64,000 nucleotides of DNA. It comes from Clostridia bacterium (GTDB taxonomy: Bacteria; Bacillota; Clostridia; Christensenellales; Borkfalkiaceae). Every line of letters begins with the position of its first letter. Position 1 is the stretch's first letter. The notes beneath the pieces were generated by a model. That model saw only the letters and a list, made by a program, of their open reading frames with translations, searched no databases and had not been told where the DNA came from. The translations under genes were made by a program, and so were the position numbers. The stretch is from assembly GCA_017616695.1 (NCBI GenBank), contig JAFZXN010000032.1, positions 1-64,000 on the forward strand, given 5' to 3'. Below are positions 53,576-62,789 of this stretch, piece by piece.

Positions 53576-53971
53576 TTATCCGCGCTTTAAGTTATCCCGG
53601 TCGCCGCCGTTTCTTTTCGTGCTAACGAACAAAGCTATCGATAAAACCGCCAAAAACGCGCCGAAGACCTTGACGGAAACGTTCTTATCCACGTCGGAAG
53701 ACAAGTAGCCCGTCAAAAATGAAACGAGCGCCGCGACGACCGCCGTCGGCAAAACCCGCTTAAATTTCACCAAACCGTTTTTGGCGTGTATGGTAAGGCT
53801 TACCGCCGCCATAGGCAAAAAGGATACGAGATTAATAAGCTTTGCGCTTTGGATATCGATCCCGCAGAAGATATTGATAACAGGTATCAGGATCGTTCCG
53901 CCGCCCATACCCATTCCGCCCGCGACGCCGGCGACCAGACCGCAAACGGCCTGCAATACATAATTTATCAT
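53576..53971 (-). CDS. TSUP (TauE/SafE-like) permease, half-length
   Basis: A 131-residue membrane protein with about four helices. The N-terminal signature GLVAGVAGGMGMGGGTILIP (about residues 12-31) is that of the sulfite exporter TauE/SafE family, which carries sulfur-containing anions. The usual member has about 250 residues in two similar halves; this gene encodes one half only. A second half-size gene lies 148 bases upstream in the same orientation, so the pair probably forms a heterodimer. The C-terminus is a short basic tail (TKRNGGDRDNLKRG). The substrate is unknown. Confidence 0.82.
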   Translation of the reverse strand: MINYVLQAVCGLVAGVAGGMGMGGGTILIPVINIFCGIDIQSAKLINLVSFLPMAAVSLTIHAKNGLVKFKRVLPTAVVAALVSFLTGYLSSDVDKNVSVKVFGAFLAVLSIALFVSTKRNGGDRDNLKRG

Positions 53972-54119
53972 AAATAAACCGAAAAAACCTTAAAAGCGTA
54001 ATAAAAAGTAACGATAACGGGCTTATAGCGCGACTTTTGCCGTTTTTGCACTTCCTGAAAACAAGCAGAACGGCCGCCCCGAAACGTTCGTTTTAATAAA
54101 CGTTTAATATATAAAGTCA

Positions 54120-54503
54120 TCAAAACAGCAACATTTTCAAACCGGCTGTGCACGTTAAAACGGCAAAAATATACCCTACGACTTTGGGCGGCGAGACCTT
54201 AAGTAAGAACGAGCCTATCGCCCCGCCGACCGTTACCGACGAGGTAATAACGATAAGCGAGATAATATCGTCGGGCAAAGCTTTCATCAGTAAAGCCGCT
54301 GCCGCAAACAGAGCTACGGGCAAGATGACGGCTATCGCCGTAGCGTGCGCACTTTTGCCGTCGTAAGAAAGAGCGTATATAAGTAACGGAACTACCACCA
54401 TTCCGCCCCCGCCGCCGAAGAATCCGCAGATGGCCCCCGCCACCGCTCCGACCGCTGATTTTACCCATAATTTATCTTTCACGCTAAAATTATGGGCGCG
54501 CAA
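54120..54503 (-). CDS. TSUP (TauE/SafE-like) permease, second half-length subunit
   Basis: A 127-residue membrane protein with about four helices and the signature GAICGFFGGGGGMVVVPL (about residues 20-37), matching the other half-size TSUP gene at 53576. Such adjacent small TSUP genes are common in Clostridia and are thought to replace the full-length two-domain transporter. The frame opens with TTG at 54503 and no ribosome site is evident; GTG at 54482 is an alternative start giving 120 residues. A -10-like TATAAT overlaps the TTG, so the shorter form may be the true one. It is divergent from the 1058-aa lipoprotein. Confidence 0.8.
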   Translation of the reverse strand: MRAHNFSVKDKLWVKSAVGAVAGAICGFFGGGGGMVVVPLLIYALSYDGKSAHATAIAVILPVALFAAAALLMKALPDDIISLIVITSSVTVGGAIGSFLLKVSPPKVVGYIFAVLTCTAGLKMLLF

Positions 54504-54567
54504 TTATATAATAATGTAAAATATTATTTATTTTTTATAAATAATTAAAAAATCCGCGCGAAAAAAA

Positions 54568-54596
54568 TTGATTTTCGGGAAAACATATAGTATAAT
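54568..54596 (+). promoter_or_regulatory. Promoter of the 1058-aa lipoprotein
   Basis: TTGATT (54568-54573), 17 bases, TATAAT (54591-54596), 57 bases before the start codon. Confidence 0.75.
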
Positions 54597-54652
54597 TTAC
54601 ATTGTTATCGATTCGGATAAACTAATTTACTTTTATTTTTTTAAGGTGAACT

Positions 54653-57600
54653 ATGAAAACAAACAAAAGGTTCAGTATCAAAACTCTGTTGGCAGCCGTA
54701 TCGGCAATTATGGTATCATTCTGCTTGATGCTTACAGTTGCCTGTACGGACGGCTCGCAAGATACGTCCGCTTCTTCGACGGGTTCCGATTCTTCTCCGG
54801 CGGCCGCCTCTACCGTCACCGACTATCAGGTCGTGACCAACGGCGACTTCGAATTCGGCACCACCGATAAAGAAGCGAGCGCCTACCCCGTATCGTCTTC
54901 CGTAAGTTGGACGAGGTCTAACGATTCTCTTCTCAACTCGGCGACTTCTTCAAACGCCACCTCCGGTATAATCGATACCGCTGACGAAACGTATAAAGCT
55001 ACGGCAAAAGCCGTAGCCGATAAGTATTCGGTACAGCGTTATCGTTTCCCCGTCGAAAGCGGCGAAGGTGACAACACCGTTTATTATAACCCGTCCACGC
55101 CCCAGGCGCTCGGGTATATCGGCGCAGGCGATCTGTACACCTACAGCGAAGAGACCGAAAACGAGAATAAGCTCCCCACGAGCGGAACGAAGATCTTAAT
55201 GATCCACAACGTTACGAGCGAAGACGGAAGAGGTACCGCGCAGAAGTTTACTTCCACCAAGAACTTTACCGTTTCTTCTTACGGTATGCTTTCCGTATGG
55301 GTAATGACCAAAGACCTCAAGACCGCTATGGACACGCAGGAATACGGCGCGTACGTTCAGCTCCGCACGACCATCGGTTCGGAGACCAACCCCGTTATCG
55401 TAAAGAACATCAATACGAACGGCGATTGGGTAAAGGTCACGTTCTATCTCAACGCCAACCAGCTTGCCGACACGAGCTTTAAAGTAGTTCTCGGCCTCGG
55501 TTTCGGTTCCAAGGACGTTCGTCAGGAATACGTCGAAGGTTTCGCTTACTTTGACAACGTGTATTATAAAGACCTTAATAAGTCCGATTATGAAACGGCA
55601 GTTCAAGGCGTTGATGCCGCAGACACTTTCACCTATTACGCGCCCAACGCCGACGGCAGGAACGAACAGGTCGAAAAGAAGGACCTTGTAAAGAGCCTTA
55701 ACTACGACGCAACCGCGCGTAACTATTCCTACAGCGTCAACACCCGGATAGTTGATACTCCGTTCGACATTCTTCCCCTTCTCGATAGTGAAAAAACCGT
55801 CAACGACAATTACGCTCACGCAGCGGAAGTTGATAATTACGGCGGCGACGTAGTGGCCGAAATCGACACTTTTGCAGAAGTTGCGGCTCTGGCAGACGGT
55901 AAGCTCGACGAAGTTGAGTCGCCCGCCGGTAACGACGCTATATCGATCCTTATCTATCACCCGACCAACGCAAGTTCCTCCTTCGCCTTCAACAATAATA
56001 ACCTCCCGAACGATATGATAGTTTCCATAAGCTTCTACGCTAAAGTTTCGACCGAGCTTAACATTACGGGCCTTTCGGTAAACTATCACGACGACGGTTC
56101 GTCTTCGGATAAACCTTCCACTCTCGTTTCGGCATTCACCACCAAGGACGTTGACGACGAAAACACCAACGGTTTCGTTAAAGTTACGCTGTTTGTCACC
56201 AACACGGTCGGCGACGGACAAGACAGGTCTTTCGACCTTATCTTCACTCTCGGCACGACCGACAGCGTTACCGATTACAATATGCTGACTAAAGGTTACG
56301 CCGTGATGACGGGCTTTACCGCCGCCTTTCTTACTCAGGAAGAATTCGATAAGGTATCGAGTTCCACTTATACGGGCATAGCCAATCTCGGAGCCGATCT
56401 TCCCAACGGCACGGAAGGTGAAGACGAAAAGGATTCCTATTCCTTCACTTACGCCGCCACCAACGAGACTACGATAAAAAGTAGCGCCGCTTCCAACGTC
56501 AACGGTTACACGGGCGTCGTCGGCAAACACGTTATGACCGACAGCAACAGCGACGTTGTCGCCTTCACGCAGGAAGGAACGACGGCAGGCATTATCAACA
56601 CCAAGTATATCGGTAATTACGCTTTCCTGACGCAAACCGAAACGGATAAGATCGGCGCACTTGAAAAGGAAAACGACAACGACAACCTCCAGCCCCTTTT
56701 GATAAAGAACTATAAAAACGACGGCTCCAAGCTTTCTTACGGATACTTGAGTTCGGCAAAGACGGTCAGCGCGGGCACCACGACGCTCGTCTCCGTCAAG
56801 GTAAAAGTTATCGGCAACGAGGCGGTCGCTTACGTATACCTCGTCGACGCGGACAACCTTTCCGGATTCCCCGTACTCACCATTTCCGCCAAAGATTACG
56901 CTTTCGACAACGAAACCTCCAAGCTCACCGTTTCCGAAAACGATAAGTTCAATAAAGCTTTCGTTCAGACGGTCACCGAAGCCGATTGCAACGACGGCTG
57001 GGCTACGGTGTACTTCGCAGTCACCGCAGGTGAAAACGATATCAGCTACAGGATCGAACTTTGGAACGGCTCGAGAGACGAAGCCGACAAATCGACCGGC
57101 ACCGTACTTTTCGACAGCGTTTCCACTTCCACCGTTTCGTCCTTGACCAACCTTATGGCAAAGCTCGGCGCGCCCGAAGCGACAGAGACCGTAACTTATA
57201 CGAGAGTCCCCACCCTCGTCAATTACGTTGACGACGACGGCAAAGACGCCACGAGATACGAAACTTACGGCGAAAGCACCGTTTATACCGAATACGCCGA
57301 CGCAAAAGCAGTCGTCGCCTCCTTCGCCGCTATCGACGTTACGAGCGAAAGAACGGAAGTTTCCGAAGACGATACCTCCGCTTCCGACGAAGAGACAAGC
57401 TCTTTCGGCATCTCCTACAACGGCGAGACCAACCTTGCGCTTTATATAACTTCTATAGTTATTGCGATAGTCCTCGTTCTCGTCCTCGTGGTCGTCGGCG
57501 TAAGGATGATGCTTAAAAAGACCAGAAAGAGCACCGTCGTTTCCGAAGAGTTCTACAGCCGCGACAGCCGCGAAAAAGCCCAAAGGCAGATAAACGCCAA

Positions 57601-57829
57601 TAAGGCAAGACGTGAAGCCGCAGCCAAGGCTAAAGCCGAAGAACAGGCCACCGAAAGCCCCGCCGAAGCAGAAGAACAGCTCCCCGCTTACGACTACGAG
57701 AATATGGAAAACAATATCCCCGCAGAAGAAACGGAAACCCCTTCCGAAGAGGCTGAAGCTCCCGCTACCGAAGAAGCCGAAGCTCCCGCTACGGAAGCTC
57801 CCGCCGAAGACGGTGAAAAGACGGAATAA
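54653..57829 (+). CDS. Large surface lipoprotein with C-terminal TM helix and acidic repeat tail (1058 aa)
   Basis: A signal peptide with lipobox LTVAC (Cys31) and a serine/threonine-rich linker (to about 60) lead to a beta-rich extracellular region. It opens with VVTNGDFEFGT, the start typical of carbohydrate-binding CBM_4_9-like modules; similar jelly-roll-like stretches seem to recur at about 380-560 and 660-850. Near residues 922-950 lies a strong membrane helix (ALYITSIVIAIVLVLVLVV) followed by a basic stop-transfer (RMMLKKTRKS), a charged helix and an acidic tail with APATEEAEAP-type repeats. Lipid and membrane anchors at opposite ends are unusual. The ribosome site AAGGTGA and a good promoter support the start. 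Substrate or partner unknown; sugar binding is inferred. Confidence 0.82.
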   Translation: MKTNKRFSIKTLLAAVSAIMVSFCLMLTVACTDGSQDTSASSTGSDSSPAAASTVTDYQVVTNGDFEFGTTDKEASAYPVSSSVSWTRSNDSLLNSATSSNATSGIIDTADETYKATAKAVADKYSVQRYRFPVESGEGDNTVYYNPSTPQALGYIGAGDLYTYSEETENENKLPTSGTKILMIHNVTSEDGRGTAQKFTSTKNFTVSSYGMLSVWVMTKDLKTAMDTQEYGAYVQLRTTIGSETNPVIVKNINTNGDWVKVTFYLNANQLADTSFKVVLGLGFGSKDVRQEYVEGFAYFDNVYYKDLNKSDYETAVQGVDAADTFTYYAPNADGRNEQVEKKDLVKSLNYDATARNYSYSVNTRIVDTPFDILPLLDSEKTVNDNYAHAAEVDNYGGDVVAEIDTFAEVAALADGKLDEVESPAGNDAISILIYHPTNASSSFAFNNNNLPNDMIVSISFYAKVSTELNITGLSVNYHDDGSSSDKPSTLVSAFTTKDVDDENTNGFVKVTLFVTNTVGDGQDRSFDLIFTLGTTDSVTDYNMLTKGYAVMTGFTAAFLTQEEFDKVSSSTYTGIANLGADLPNGTEGEDEKDSYSFTYAATNETTIKSSAASNVNGYTGVVGKHVMTDSNSDVVAFTQEGTTAGIINTKYIGNYAFLTQTETDKIGALEKENDNDNLQPLLIKNYKNDGSKLSYGYLSSAKTVSAGTTTLVSVKVKVIGNEAVAYVYLVDADNLSGFPVLTISAKDYAFDNETSKLTVSENDKFNKAFVQTVTEADCNDGWATVYFAVTAGENDISYRIELWNGSRDEADKSTGTVLFDSVSTSTVSSLTNLMAKLGAPEATETVTYTRVPTLVNYVDDDGKDATRYETYGESTVYTEYADAKAVVASFAAIDVTSERTEVSEDDTSASDEETSSFGISYNGETNLALYITSIVIAIVLVLVLVVVGVRMMLKKTRKSTVVSEEFYSRDSREKAQRQINANKARREAAAKAKAEEQATESPAEAEEQLPAYDYENMENNIPAEETETPSEEAEAPATEEAEAPATEAPAEDGEKTE

Positions 57830-57845
57830 TAACAACGATATCATA

Positions 57846-57882
57846 AAAGTTCCTTGCGGAAATTCCGCAAGGAACTTTTTTT
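57846..57882 (+). terminator. Terminator of the 1058-aa lipoprotein
   Basis: A 15-bp perfect stem (57846-57860 with 57864-57878) and a run of T, 17 bases after the stop. Confidence 0.9.
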
Positions 57883-57931
57883 ACGCCCTGATGAAACAAG
57901 CTTTACCGTTCGCCCATAAAACGGCAAACGA

Positions 57932-57956
57932 AACGCGCGGCTTTTCGCCGCGCGTT
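57932..57956. repeat. Perfect 10-bp GC hairpin
   Basis: AACGCGCGGC (57932-57941) pairs with GCCGCGCGTT (57947-57956) around a five-base loop. No T-run follows, so it is not a classic terminator. It lies between the lipoprotein terminator and the decayed XRE gene. Confidence 0.55.
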
Positions 57957-58034
57957 CTTCAAACAAATAATAAACAATATTATATATACCGCCACGATAA
58001 AACCGTATCCACGGGAGAGGAGCGCGTTGAACAA

Positions 58035-58436
58035 TTATTTCTTCTGACGGTATATTTCTTTCAGGTCGTCTATTGCCATTTCAACGTCCAAAGTGTGGAA
58101 GATAAAATAGTTTACGCTCATCGTTTCAAACGGGGCTTGCTTATATATTTTACAACTTTCTTCTTTCGTATAAAAATGCCGGTAACGATAAACGTAGCCT
58201 ATCCAAAATAACACTTCTTTTGAAAAGTTTTCATTGATCTTCTCGATTATCACGTCGTAAACGGGAACGTTCAGATCGTTACATAACGCATAAAGACCTT
58301 CTTTTCGCAAGGTGAGTAGGCTACGAACGACCGTTCTCCCAACGATTTATAGTAGCAAACCGATCGCCTATTTTCATAGTCATTTCCGTTTGGCTCAAAC
58401 AAAGTATTGTCTTATTCGTTTTATCAGTTCTTTCAT
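58035..58436 (-). pseudogene. Decayed XRE-type regulator, frameshifted
   Basis: Reading the minus strand, ATG at 58436 gives MKELIKRIRQ, then a one-base loss moves the frame. LCLSQTEMTMKIG and FATINRWENGRS, an XRE/HTH_3 core, continue in the next frame and meet a TAG stop. PTHLAKRR follows, and after a one-base gain the frame RKEGLYALCNDLNVPVYDV leads into a C-terminal domain of about 80 residues (FWIGYVYRYRHFYTKEES and FHTLDVEMAIDDLKEIY). The XRE family with NRWENG suggests a regulator or antitoxin-like protein. The only open part (58035-58310, 91 codons from a TTG) could still be translated. No partner toxin is visible. Confidence 0.72.
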
Positions 58437-58538
58437 GCACTGCATATAATATTTATTATATTTTATATTATATCGATTGTTATACTATTTGTCGACAAAA
58501 AAACATAACGACGCAACAATATTTTTCAGACATATAAA

Positions 58539-58580
58539 AAGAACTCGGATCGAATGTATCCGAGTTCTTGCGTTTTTTAT
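58539..58580. terminator. Bidirectional terminator
   Basis: AAGAACTCGGAT (58539-58550) pairs with ATCCGAGTTCTT (58558-58569), flanked by an A-run and T-runs on both strands. It serves the CvpA-like gene ending at 58597. Confidence 0.85.
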
Positions 58581-58596
58581 AGCGTTTTCAATGTTA

Positions 58597-60825
58597 TCAC
58601 AAGATAGCGAAGAATGCTTTTATCGCGTTGATGGTGTCCGCATCGGCGGTGGGGTTGGCTTCTTCGTAATTTGCTATAGCGTTAGCTATTTCGAGCTTCT
58701 GCTCGGGGGTAGTCGCTACGGGAACGCTTTCGTAAGCGGAAGTGTAATCTCTTAAAACTTCGCCCACTTCCGCGTTTTCCAGAACGACGTTTATGACCGC
58801 GTCGGCGGTAGCCTGCATATTTCCGCCGTTGACGTAACCGACTATTTCGGTCACGGCGTCGGCATATTTTTCGGAAAGCTCGGTGAAAGTCTCGGAGCCG
58901 GGAACGTTGGCCTCGGCGATCTTTTCAAGCACCTTTTTCATAACGCCGGAAACGGCTACGGAAGTAGCATCGTCGTCGACCATTTCTTTTACGGCCTGAT
59001 CGACTATCCCGCTCACGAGTTCGACGTTGTTTGCCGAAACCGTCGCAAACGCCGCCGAAAGCGTAGCCGAAGACGTATTGATATCGGTATCGCCCGAGGC
59101 TATCTGACGGGCAAACTTGTAAGTATTGACGAGCGAGGAGACCGCGTCGGCAAGGTTATTGATATCGTCGACGACCGTTTCTTCGGTGGTGTCCGCAAGG
59201 ATAACGAGCGCGGGATCGAGCGTTTCTCTGTATTCGAGCGGTAGCTGCTGTTTAAGGTTGAGTCCTAAAAACTCGTTCCATAACAGCCACTTTTCGCCGG
59301 CGCGTTTGATTATCTCGGTAACTATCGGTCTCGTCAGAGCGGAAGACGCGTTTTCGATATCGTCGGCAACGTGATTAAGAGGCGTTGCGTCGACGTCCTG
59401 CAAGTGGCCTTCGCCGAAATCCTGCGCGGTGAATACGTTTATCTCGCCCATAATGGCTTTAACGTCAGCTAAAAGTGCGGTCAAAGAGTGCAGTTTGTCG
59501 ATAACGTTGTCGTTATCGGTAGATGAAAGCATATCGTAAGCGGGGTTAAGAACGCCTTTAAGATCGTCGGGAAGCTGCGCCTCGATATCGACGCCCATAA
59601 ACGGTTTGCCCTCTATCCACTTTTGCCCTGCCGAGGCGAGAAGGTTTGCCACTATCTTTCTTGCGATGACGGTGTTTTCTATCACGGAAACGACTTCGTT
59701 CATCGGCTCGACGTTTATCTTCGACAGATCCGAGAAATCGTTCTCGGTAAACTCGCTGACAGATTTATACGCACCGGATAACGCCTCTATCTCGTCGATA
59801 AACATATTAAGGTCGTCGATGACCGTCGCTTTGGTCGTTTCGTTGAGTTTTTCGAGTGCGGGATCGAGGTCGTCTTTAATGTCTTCGGGGAGCTGCTTTT
59901 TAAGGTTGAGCCCCATAAACTCCTGCTCGTTGAGCCATTTTCCGCTTGCATAAGAAAGAACTTCGGCGATTATCGCCCTTATCGTTTCGTTGTTTTCGAT
60001 ACCTTTCAATATGTCGCGCAAAGGCGTAACGTCGATATTCTTCGTGTCCGAAAAATCCATCGTGCCGAGGTTTACGACCGCGGGCGCCACGTTGGAGATA
60101 GATTCCGCGTCGGCGGCAACGCTCGATTTGGAACCGTCGCTCAAGGTGTACTGCGAAGTGGCGTCGAATATAAACGACGTGGCGGTATCGGTGACGGATA
60201 CTATCGGGAGTTCTTTGGCGTTTTTCAAAACTTCGGCAATGCTGTTGCCTTGCTCGCTCGTGGGAGCGATGACTTCCTGCTCCTCGAGTTTGGAATACAC
60301 CTTGCCGGCGTTGACGATATAACCCGTCGCGGGCATCATCAAACAGCCTGAAATTATCACGCCGCACAAAAGGGAAAGGACCATTCCTATCACTCTGTTG
60401 TCGACGCTCTTTTTGTTTTCGCCGTATTCCCCTTTACTGAAAGAAGAATTGATTATCGCACCGAATATCATCGTGATAAGCGCCAGAACGATAAATACGA
60501 GCGTAAAAGCTATCGGCGACAAAGCGCTTATCACCACCGCTGGCAGATATTCCGCCAACGTGGGAGACGCCGCAAAAAGTTCGGACAGACTTTCGGTAAG
60601 CGAACCAAGACCGAGGTTATCGTACAGCATATTGTAGATATCCCCGCCGAATCTGCCCATAACTACGCTCGTTAATATCACGGCGACGAACGCCGAAATG
60701 GCAAGAAATACCAACCTGACGAGCGACTTACCCGTTCCGCGGACCAATCCGACGATTATCTCGACGAAAAGGATAAGTCCGATTATCGCAAAATATACGA
60801 TATTTACTATCTGAAGAAAATTCAT
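58597..60825 (-). CDS. CvpA-like membrane protein with three tandem extracytoplasmic repeats (742 aa)
   Basis: The N-terminus (about residues 1-170) has four hydrophobic helices in the CvpA/DedA-like order, with GLVRGTGKSLVRLVFLAISA, the CvpA-type loop. The remaining 570 residues are predicted helical. Three units of about 105 residues start near 256, 363 and 470; each holds DF-(x)n-V-(x)P and a GKWL-like segment (xWLNEQEFMGLN, then xKWIEGKPFMGVD, then xKWLLWNEFLGLN), then QLPxxxxxxLxPA and TxxxxVIDDLN. A shorter, diverged tail follows. I do not know a protein with this architecture. CvpA-like proteins are needed for colicin V export and for envelope homeostasis elsewhere. It starts with AAGGAGGG before the ATG and lies 89 bases after the Na/Pi cotransporter gene. 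Confidence 0.75.
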   Translation of the reverse strand: MNFLQIVNIVYFAIIGLILFVEIIVGLVRGTGKSLVRLVFLAISAFVAVILTSVVMGRFGGDIYNMLYDNLGLGSLTESLSELFAASPTLAEYLPAVVISALSPIAFTLVFIVLALITMIFGAIINSSFSKGEYGENKKSVDNRVIGMVLSLLCGVIISGCLMMPATGYIVNAGKVYSKLEEQEVIAPTSEQGNSIAEVLKNAKELPIVSVTDTATSFIFDATSQYTLSDGSKSSVAADAESISNVAPAVVNLGTMDFSDTKNIDVTPLRDILKGIENNETIRAIIAEVLSYASGKWLNEQEFMGLNLKKQLPEDIKDDLDPALEKLNETTKATVIDDLNMFIDEIEALSGAYKSVSEFTENDFSDLSKINVEPMNEVVSVIENTVIARKIVANLLASAGQKWIEGKPFMGVDIEAQLPDDLKGVLNPAYDMLSSTDNDNVIDKLHSLTALLADVKAIMGEINVFTAQDFGEGHLQDVDATPLNHVADDIENASSALTRPIVTEIIKRAGEKWLLWNEFLGLNLKQQLPLEYRETLDPALVILADTTEETVVDDINNLADAVSSLVNTYKFARQIASGDTDINTSSATLSAAFATVSANNVELVSGIVDQAVKEMVDDDATSVAVSGVMKKVLEKIAEANVPGSETFTELSEKYADAVTEIVGYVNGGNMQATADAVINVVLENAEVGEVLRDYTSAYESVPVATTPEQKLEIANAIANYEEANPTADADTINAIKAFFAIL

Positions 60826-60914
60826 TTTCCCTCCTTGAATTGTTTCCCGTCAAAAGCTTAAAGCCTTATAATCGGGATAAGATCATACGTTATTATATTC
60901 GCCCGAATATAGTT

Positions 60915-62558
60915 TCAGGCGTCCGTTTCTTTTGAAGCTTTTGAAAAACTCTGCGCGATAAAGTACAAATGGTCGCCGGCTCTTTCGAGGTTGTTGACGA
61001 GGTTGATGAAAACGCCCGAAGATTCAGGTCTGCAAGTGCCGTCGTTAAGGCGTTTCATGTGCCCGTCGAGAAGAGTTTTCTTGTAATTATCTATCTTATC
61101 TTCAAGCTGTTCGGCTTTATCGAAGTCATAATTCGGATCGAGCCCGAACGACTCGAAAGCCTTTTCATATAAAGCGGTGATCGTGGCGAACATCTCTTTA
61201 AGTTCGGTTATGACGCTTTCGGAGAACATAAGCTCCTTTTTGATATATTGGTCGGTGTAGCCCGTGATATTGTCCGCAAGTTCGGCGATACGCTGGATAT
61301 CCGGTAAAGCCGAATAGACCGCGGAAATTATCCTTTCGCTCGATAGCGCCACGTTGGTGGAAGACAGCTTTACGAGGAATACGGTTATTTCGGAATTTAT
61401 ATTGACCGTTTCGGTGATTTTTTCTCTTACAGACTCTTCCACCGATTGATCTTTATCCAAAAACCCGTTGAACGAATCGGAAAGCGCTTTGATTGCGTGT
61501 TCCGCCATAAGTGCGGTCTCGTTTACGACCGCGCCGACGGCAACGCCGGGAGCACGCAGCAATCTGTCGTCCAGCCTGCCGCCCGTAGACGGCTTTTTGG
61601 AGGCCTTGTCGGGGATTATCATCTTCGCGGATTTTACGAACAACTCTGTAAACGGCAGGAATATCGCCGTACATAACACGTTGAACGACATATGGAATAT
61701 GGCTATCTCCATCTTCTTGGATTCGATAAGCCCGTCCCAGAAGTCGCCGAAGCCTTGCCAGCACCATAAAATAATAAGGAATATTGCCGAACCTATCAGG
61801 TTAAAGAGCAAGTGAATGACCGCCGTGCGCTTTGCGTTAGTCGAAGCGCCGATAGACGAAATGATAGCGGTAAGACACGTTCCGACGTTAGTGCCGAGTA
61901 TTACGAAATATATGCTGTTTCCGCCGTTTCCGATAACGAGCCCCGCGCCCGCCATAGACAGCAAAATACCCGTGACTGCGGTGGACGACTGCATCACTAT
62001 GGTAAACACTACGCCCAAGAAAAATAGAAGCAGCGGAAACGAAATACTGCCGAGCACGTCTTTGACTACGGGCTGGTCGGCGACCACGCGCATTTGCGTC
62101 GACATGGTCTTAAGCCCGAAAAATACGAGCCCTATACCGGCTATCGCAAGGAAAAGCGTCTTCGTGCGTTCCTTTTTGGCGACCATCGAACAGAAAATAC
62201 CTATAAGCGACAGCACCATCGCATATAGCGGCACGTCGATAGCGTCGAGCGAAAGAATGAGCGCGGTTATGGTAGTACCGATGTTTGCGCCCATTATAAT
62301 CGGCACCGCTTGCGACAATGTTATAAGCCCCGCGTTGACGAAACCTATAAGCATAACGGTCGTAGCGGCGGAACTTTGGATAAGCGCAGTGGAGCCTGCG
62401 CCTACGGCAACGCCCGCAAACCTGTTCGCCGATATCTTATTGAACATATTACGCATCGCCTTGTTGGCGAACTTCGTAAGGTTATCGGACAAAACTTTGA
62501 ATCCTATTAAAAAAGCGCCAAGTCCCGCTATCAGGAACATTACGGTTTCAATTTGCAT
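60915..62558 (-). CDS. Na/Pi cotransporter family protein with PhoU-like C-terminus
   Basis: A 547-residue protein. The N-terminal 320 residues hold two Na/Pi-cotransporter repeats, each with the family signature: TALIQSSAATTVMLIGF with GANIGTTITAL, then VMQSSTAVTGILLSM with GTNVGTCLTAI. The C-terminal 210 residues are helical and PhoU-like (ERAGDHLYFIAQSF near the end). It should import phosphate with sodium, or regulate it through the PhoU domain. The promoter at 62686-62714 and the start at 62558 are clear. The CvpA-like gene follows by 89 bases and may be co-transcribed. No Pho-box is recognised. Confidence 0.9.
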   Translation of the reverse strand: MQIETVMFLIAGLGAFLIGFKVLSDNLTKFANKAMRNMFNKISANRFAGVAVGAGSTALIQSSAATTVMLIGFVNAGLITLSQAVPIIMGANIGTTITALILSLDAIDVPLYAMVLSLIGIFCSMVAKKERTKTLFLAIAGIGLVFFGLKTMSTQMRVVADQPVVKDVLGSISFPLLLFFLGVVFTIVMQSSTAVTGILLSMAGAGLVIGNGGNSIYFVILGTNVGTCLTAIISSIGASTNAKRTAVIHLLFNLIGSAIFLIILWCWQGFGDFWDGLIESKKMEIAIFHMSFNVLCTAIFLPFTELFVKSAKMIIPDKASKKPSTGGRLDDRLLRAPGVAVGAVVNETALMAEHAIKALSDSFNGFLDKDQSVEESVREKITETVNINSEITVFLVKLSSTNVALSSERIISAVYSALPDIQRIAELADNITGYTDQYIKKELMFSESVITELKEMFATITALYEKAFESFGLDPNYDFDKAEQLEDKIDNYKKTLLDGHMKRLNDGTCRPESSGVFINLVNNLERAGDHLYFIAQSFSKASKETDA

Positions 62559-62685
62559 ATTACCTCATTAGTGTAAAAGATACGGCGTCGGTCGGTCTAT
62601 TTATCCTCGTTTTGAGAAAACGACAGGCTGAACTTCCGTAAAACGGTCGGACGCGATCGATCGGAGCGCTAGTTTTTATAACTAT

Positions 62686-62714
62686 ATTATACATTATATT
62701 TATCTATATTTCAA
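62686..62714 (-). promoter_or_regulatory. Promoter of the Na/Pi cotransporter gene
   Basis: On the minus strand TTGAAA (62709-62714), 17 bases, TATAAT (62686-62691), about 128 bases before the start. Confidence 0.75.
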
Positions 62715-62789
62715 GATAATTTACGTTTTTTCGACGAAAAATATCGATTTTTAAGCAAAAAATACGCCTTTTTTACCTGATTTTTACAG

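Noticed and set aside
55196..57844. An 882-codon open frame on the minus strand, opposite the 1058-aa lipoprotein
   Set aside because: The frame is a by-product of codon bias in the lipoprotein gene. It has no recognisable domains or ribosome site, and the plus strand has a signal peptide, promoter and terminator.
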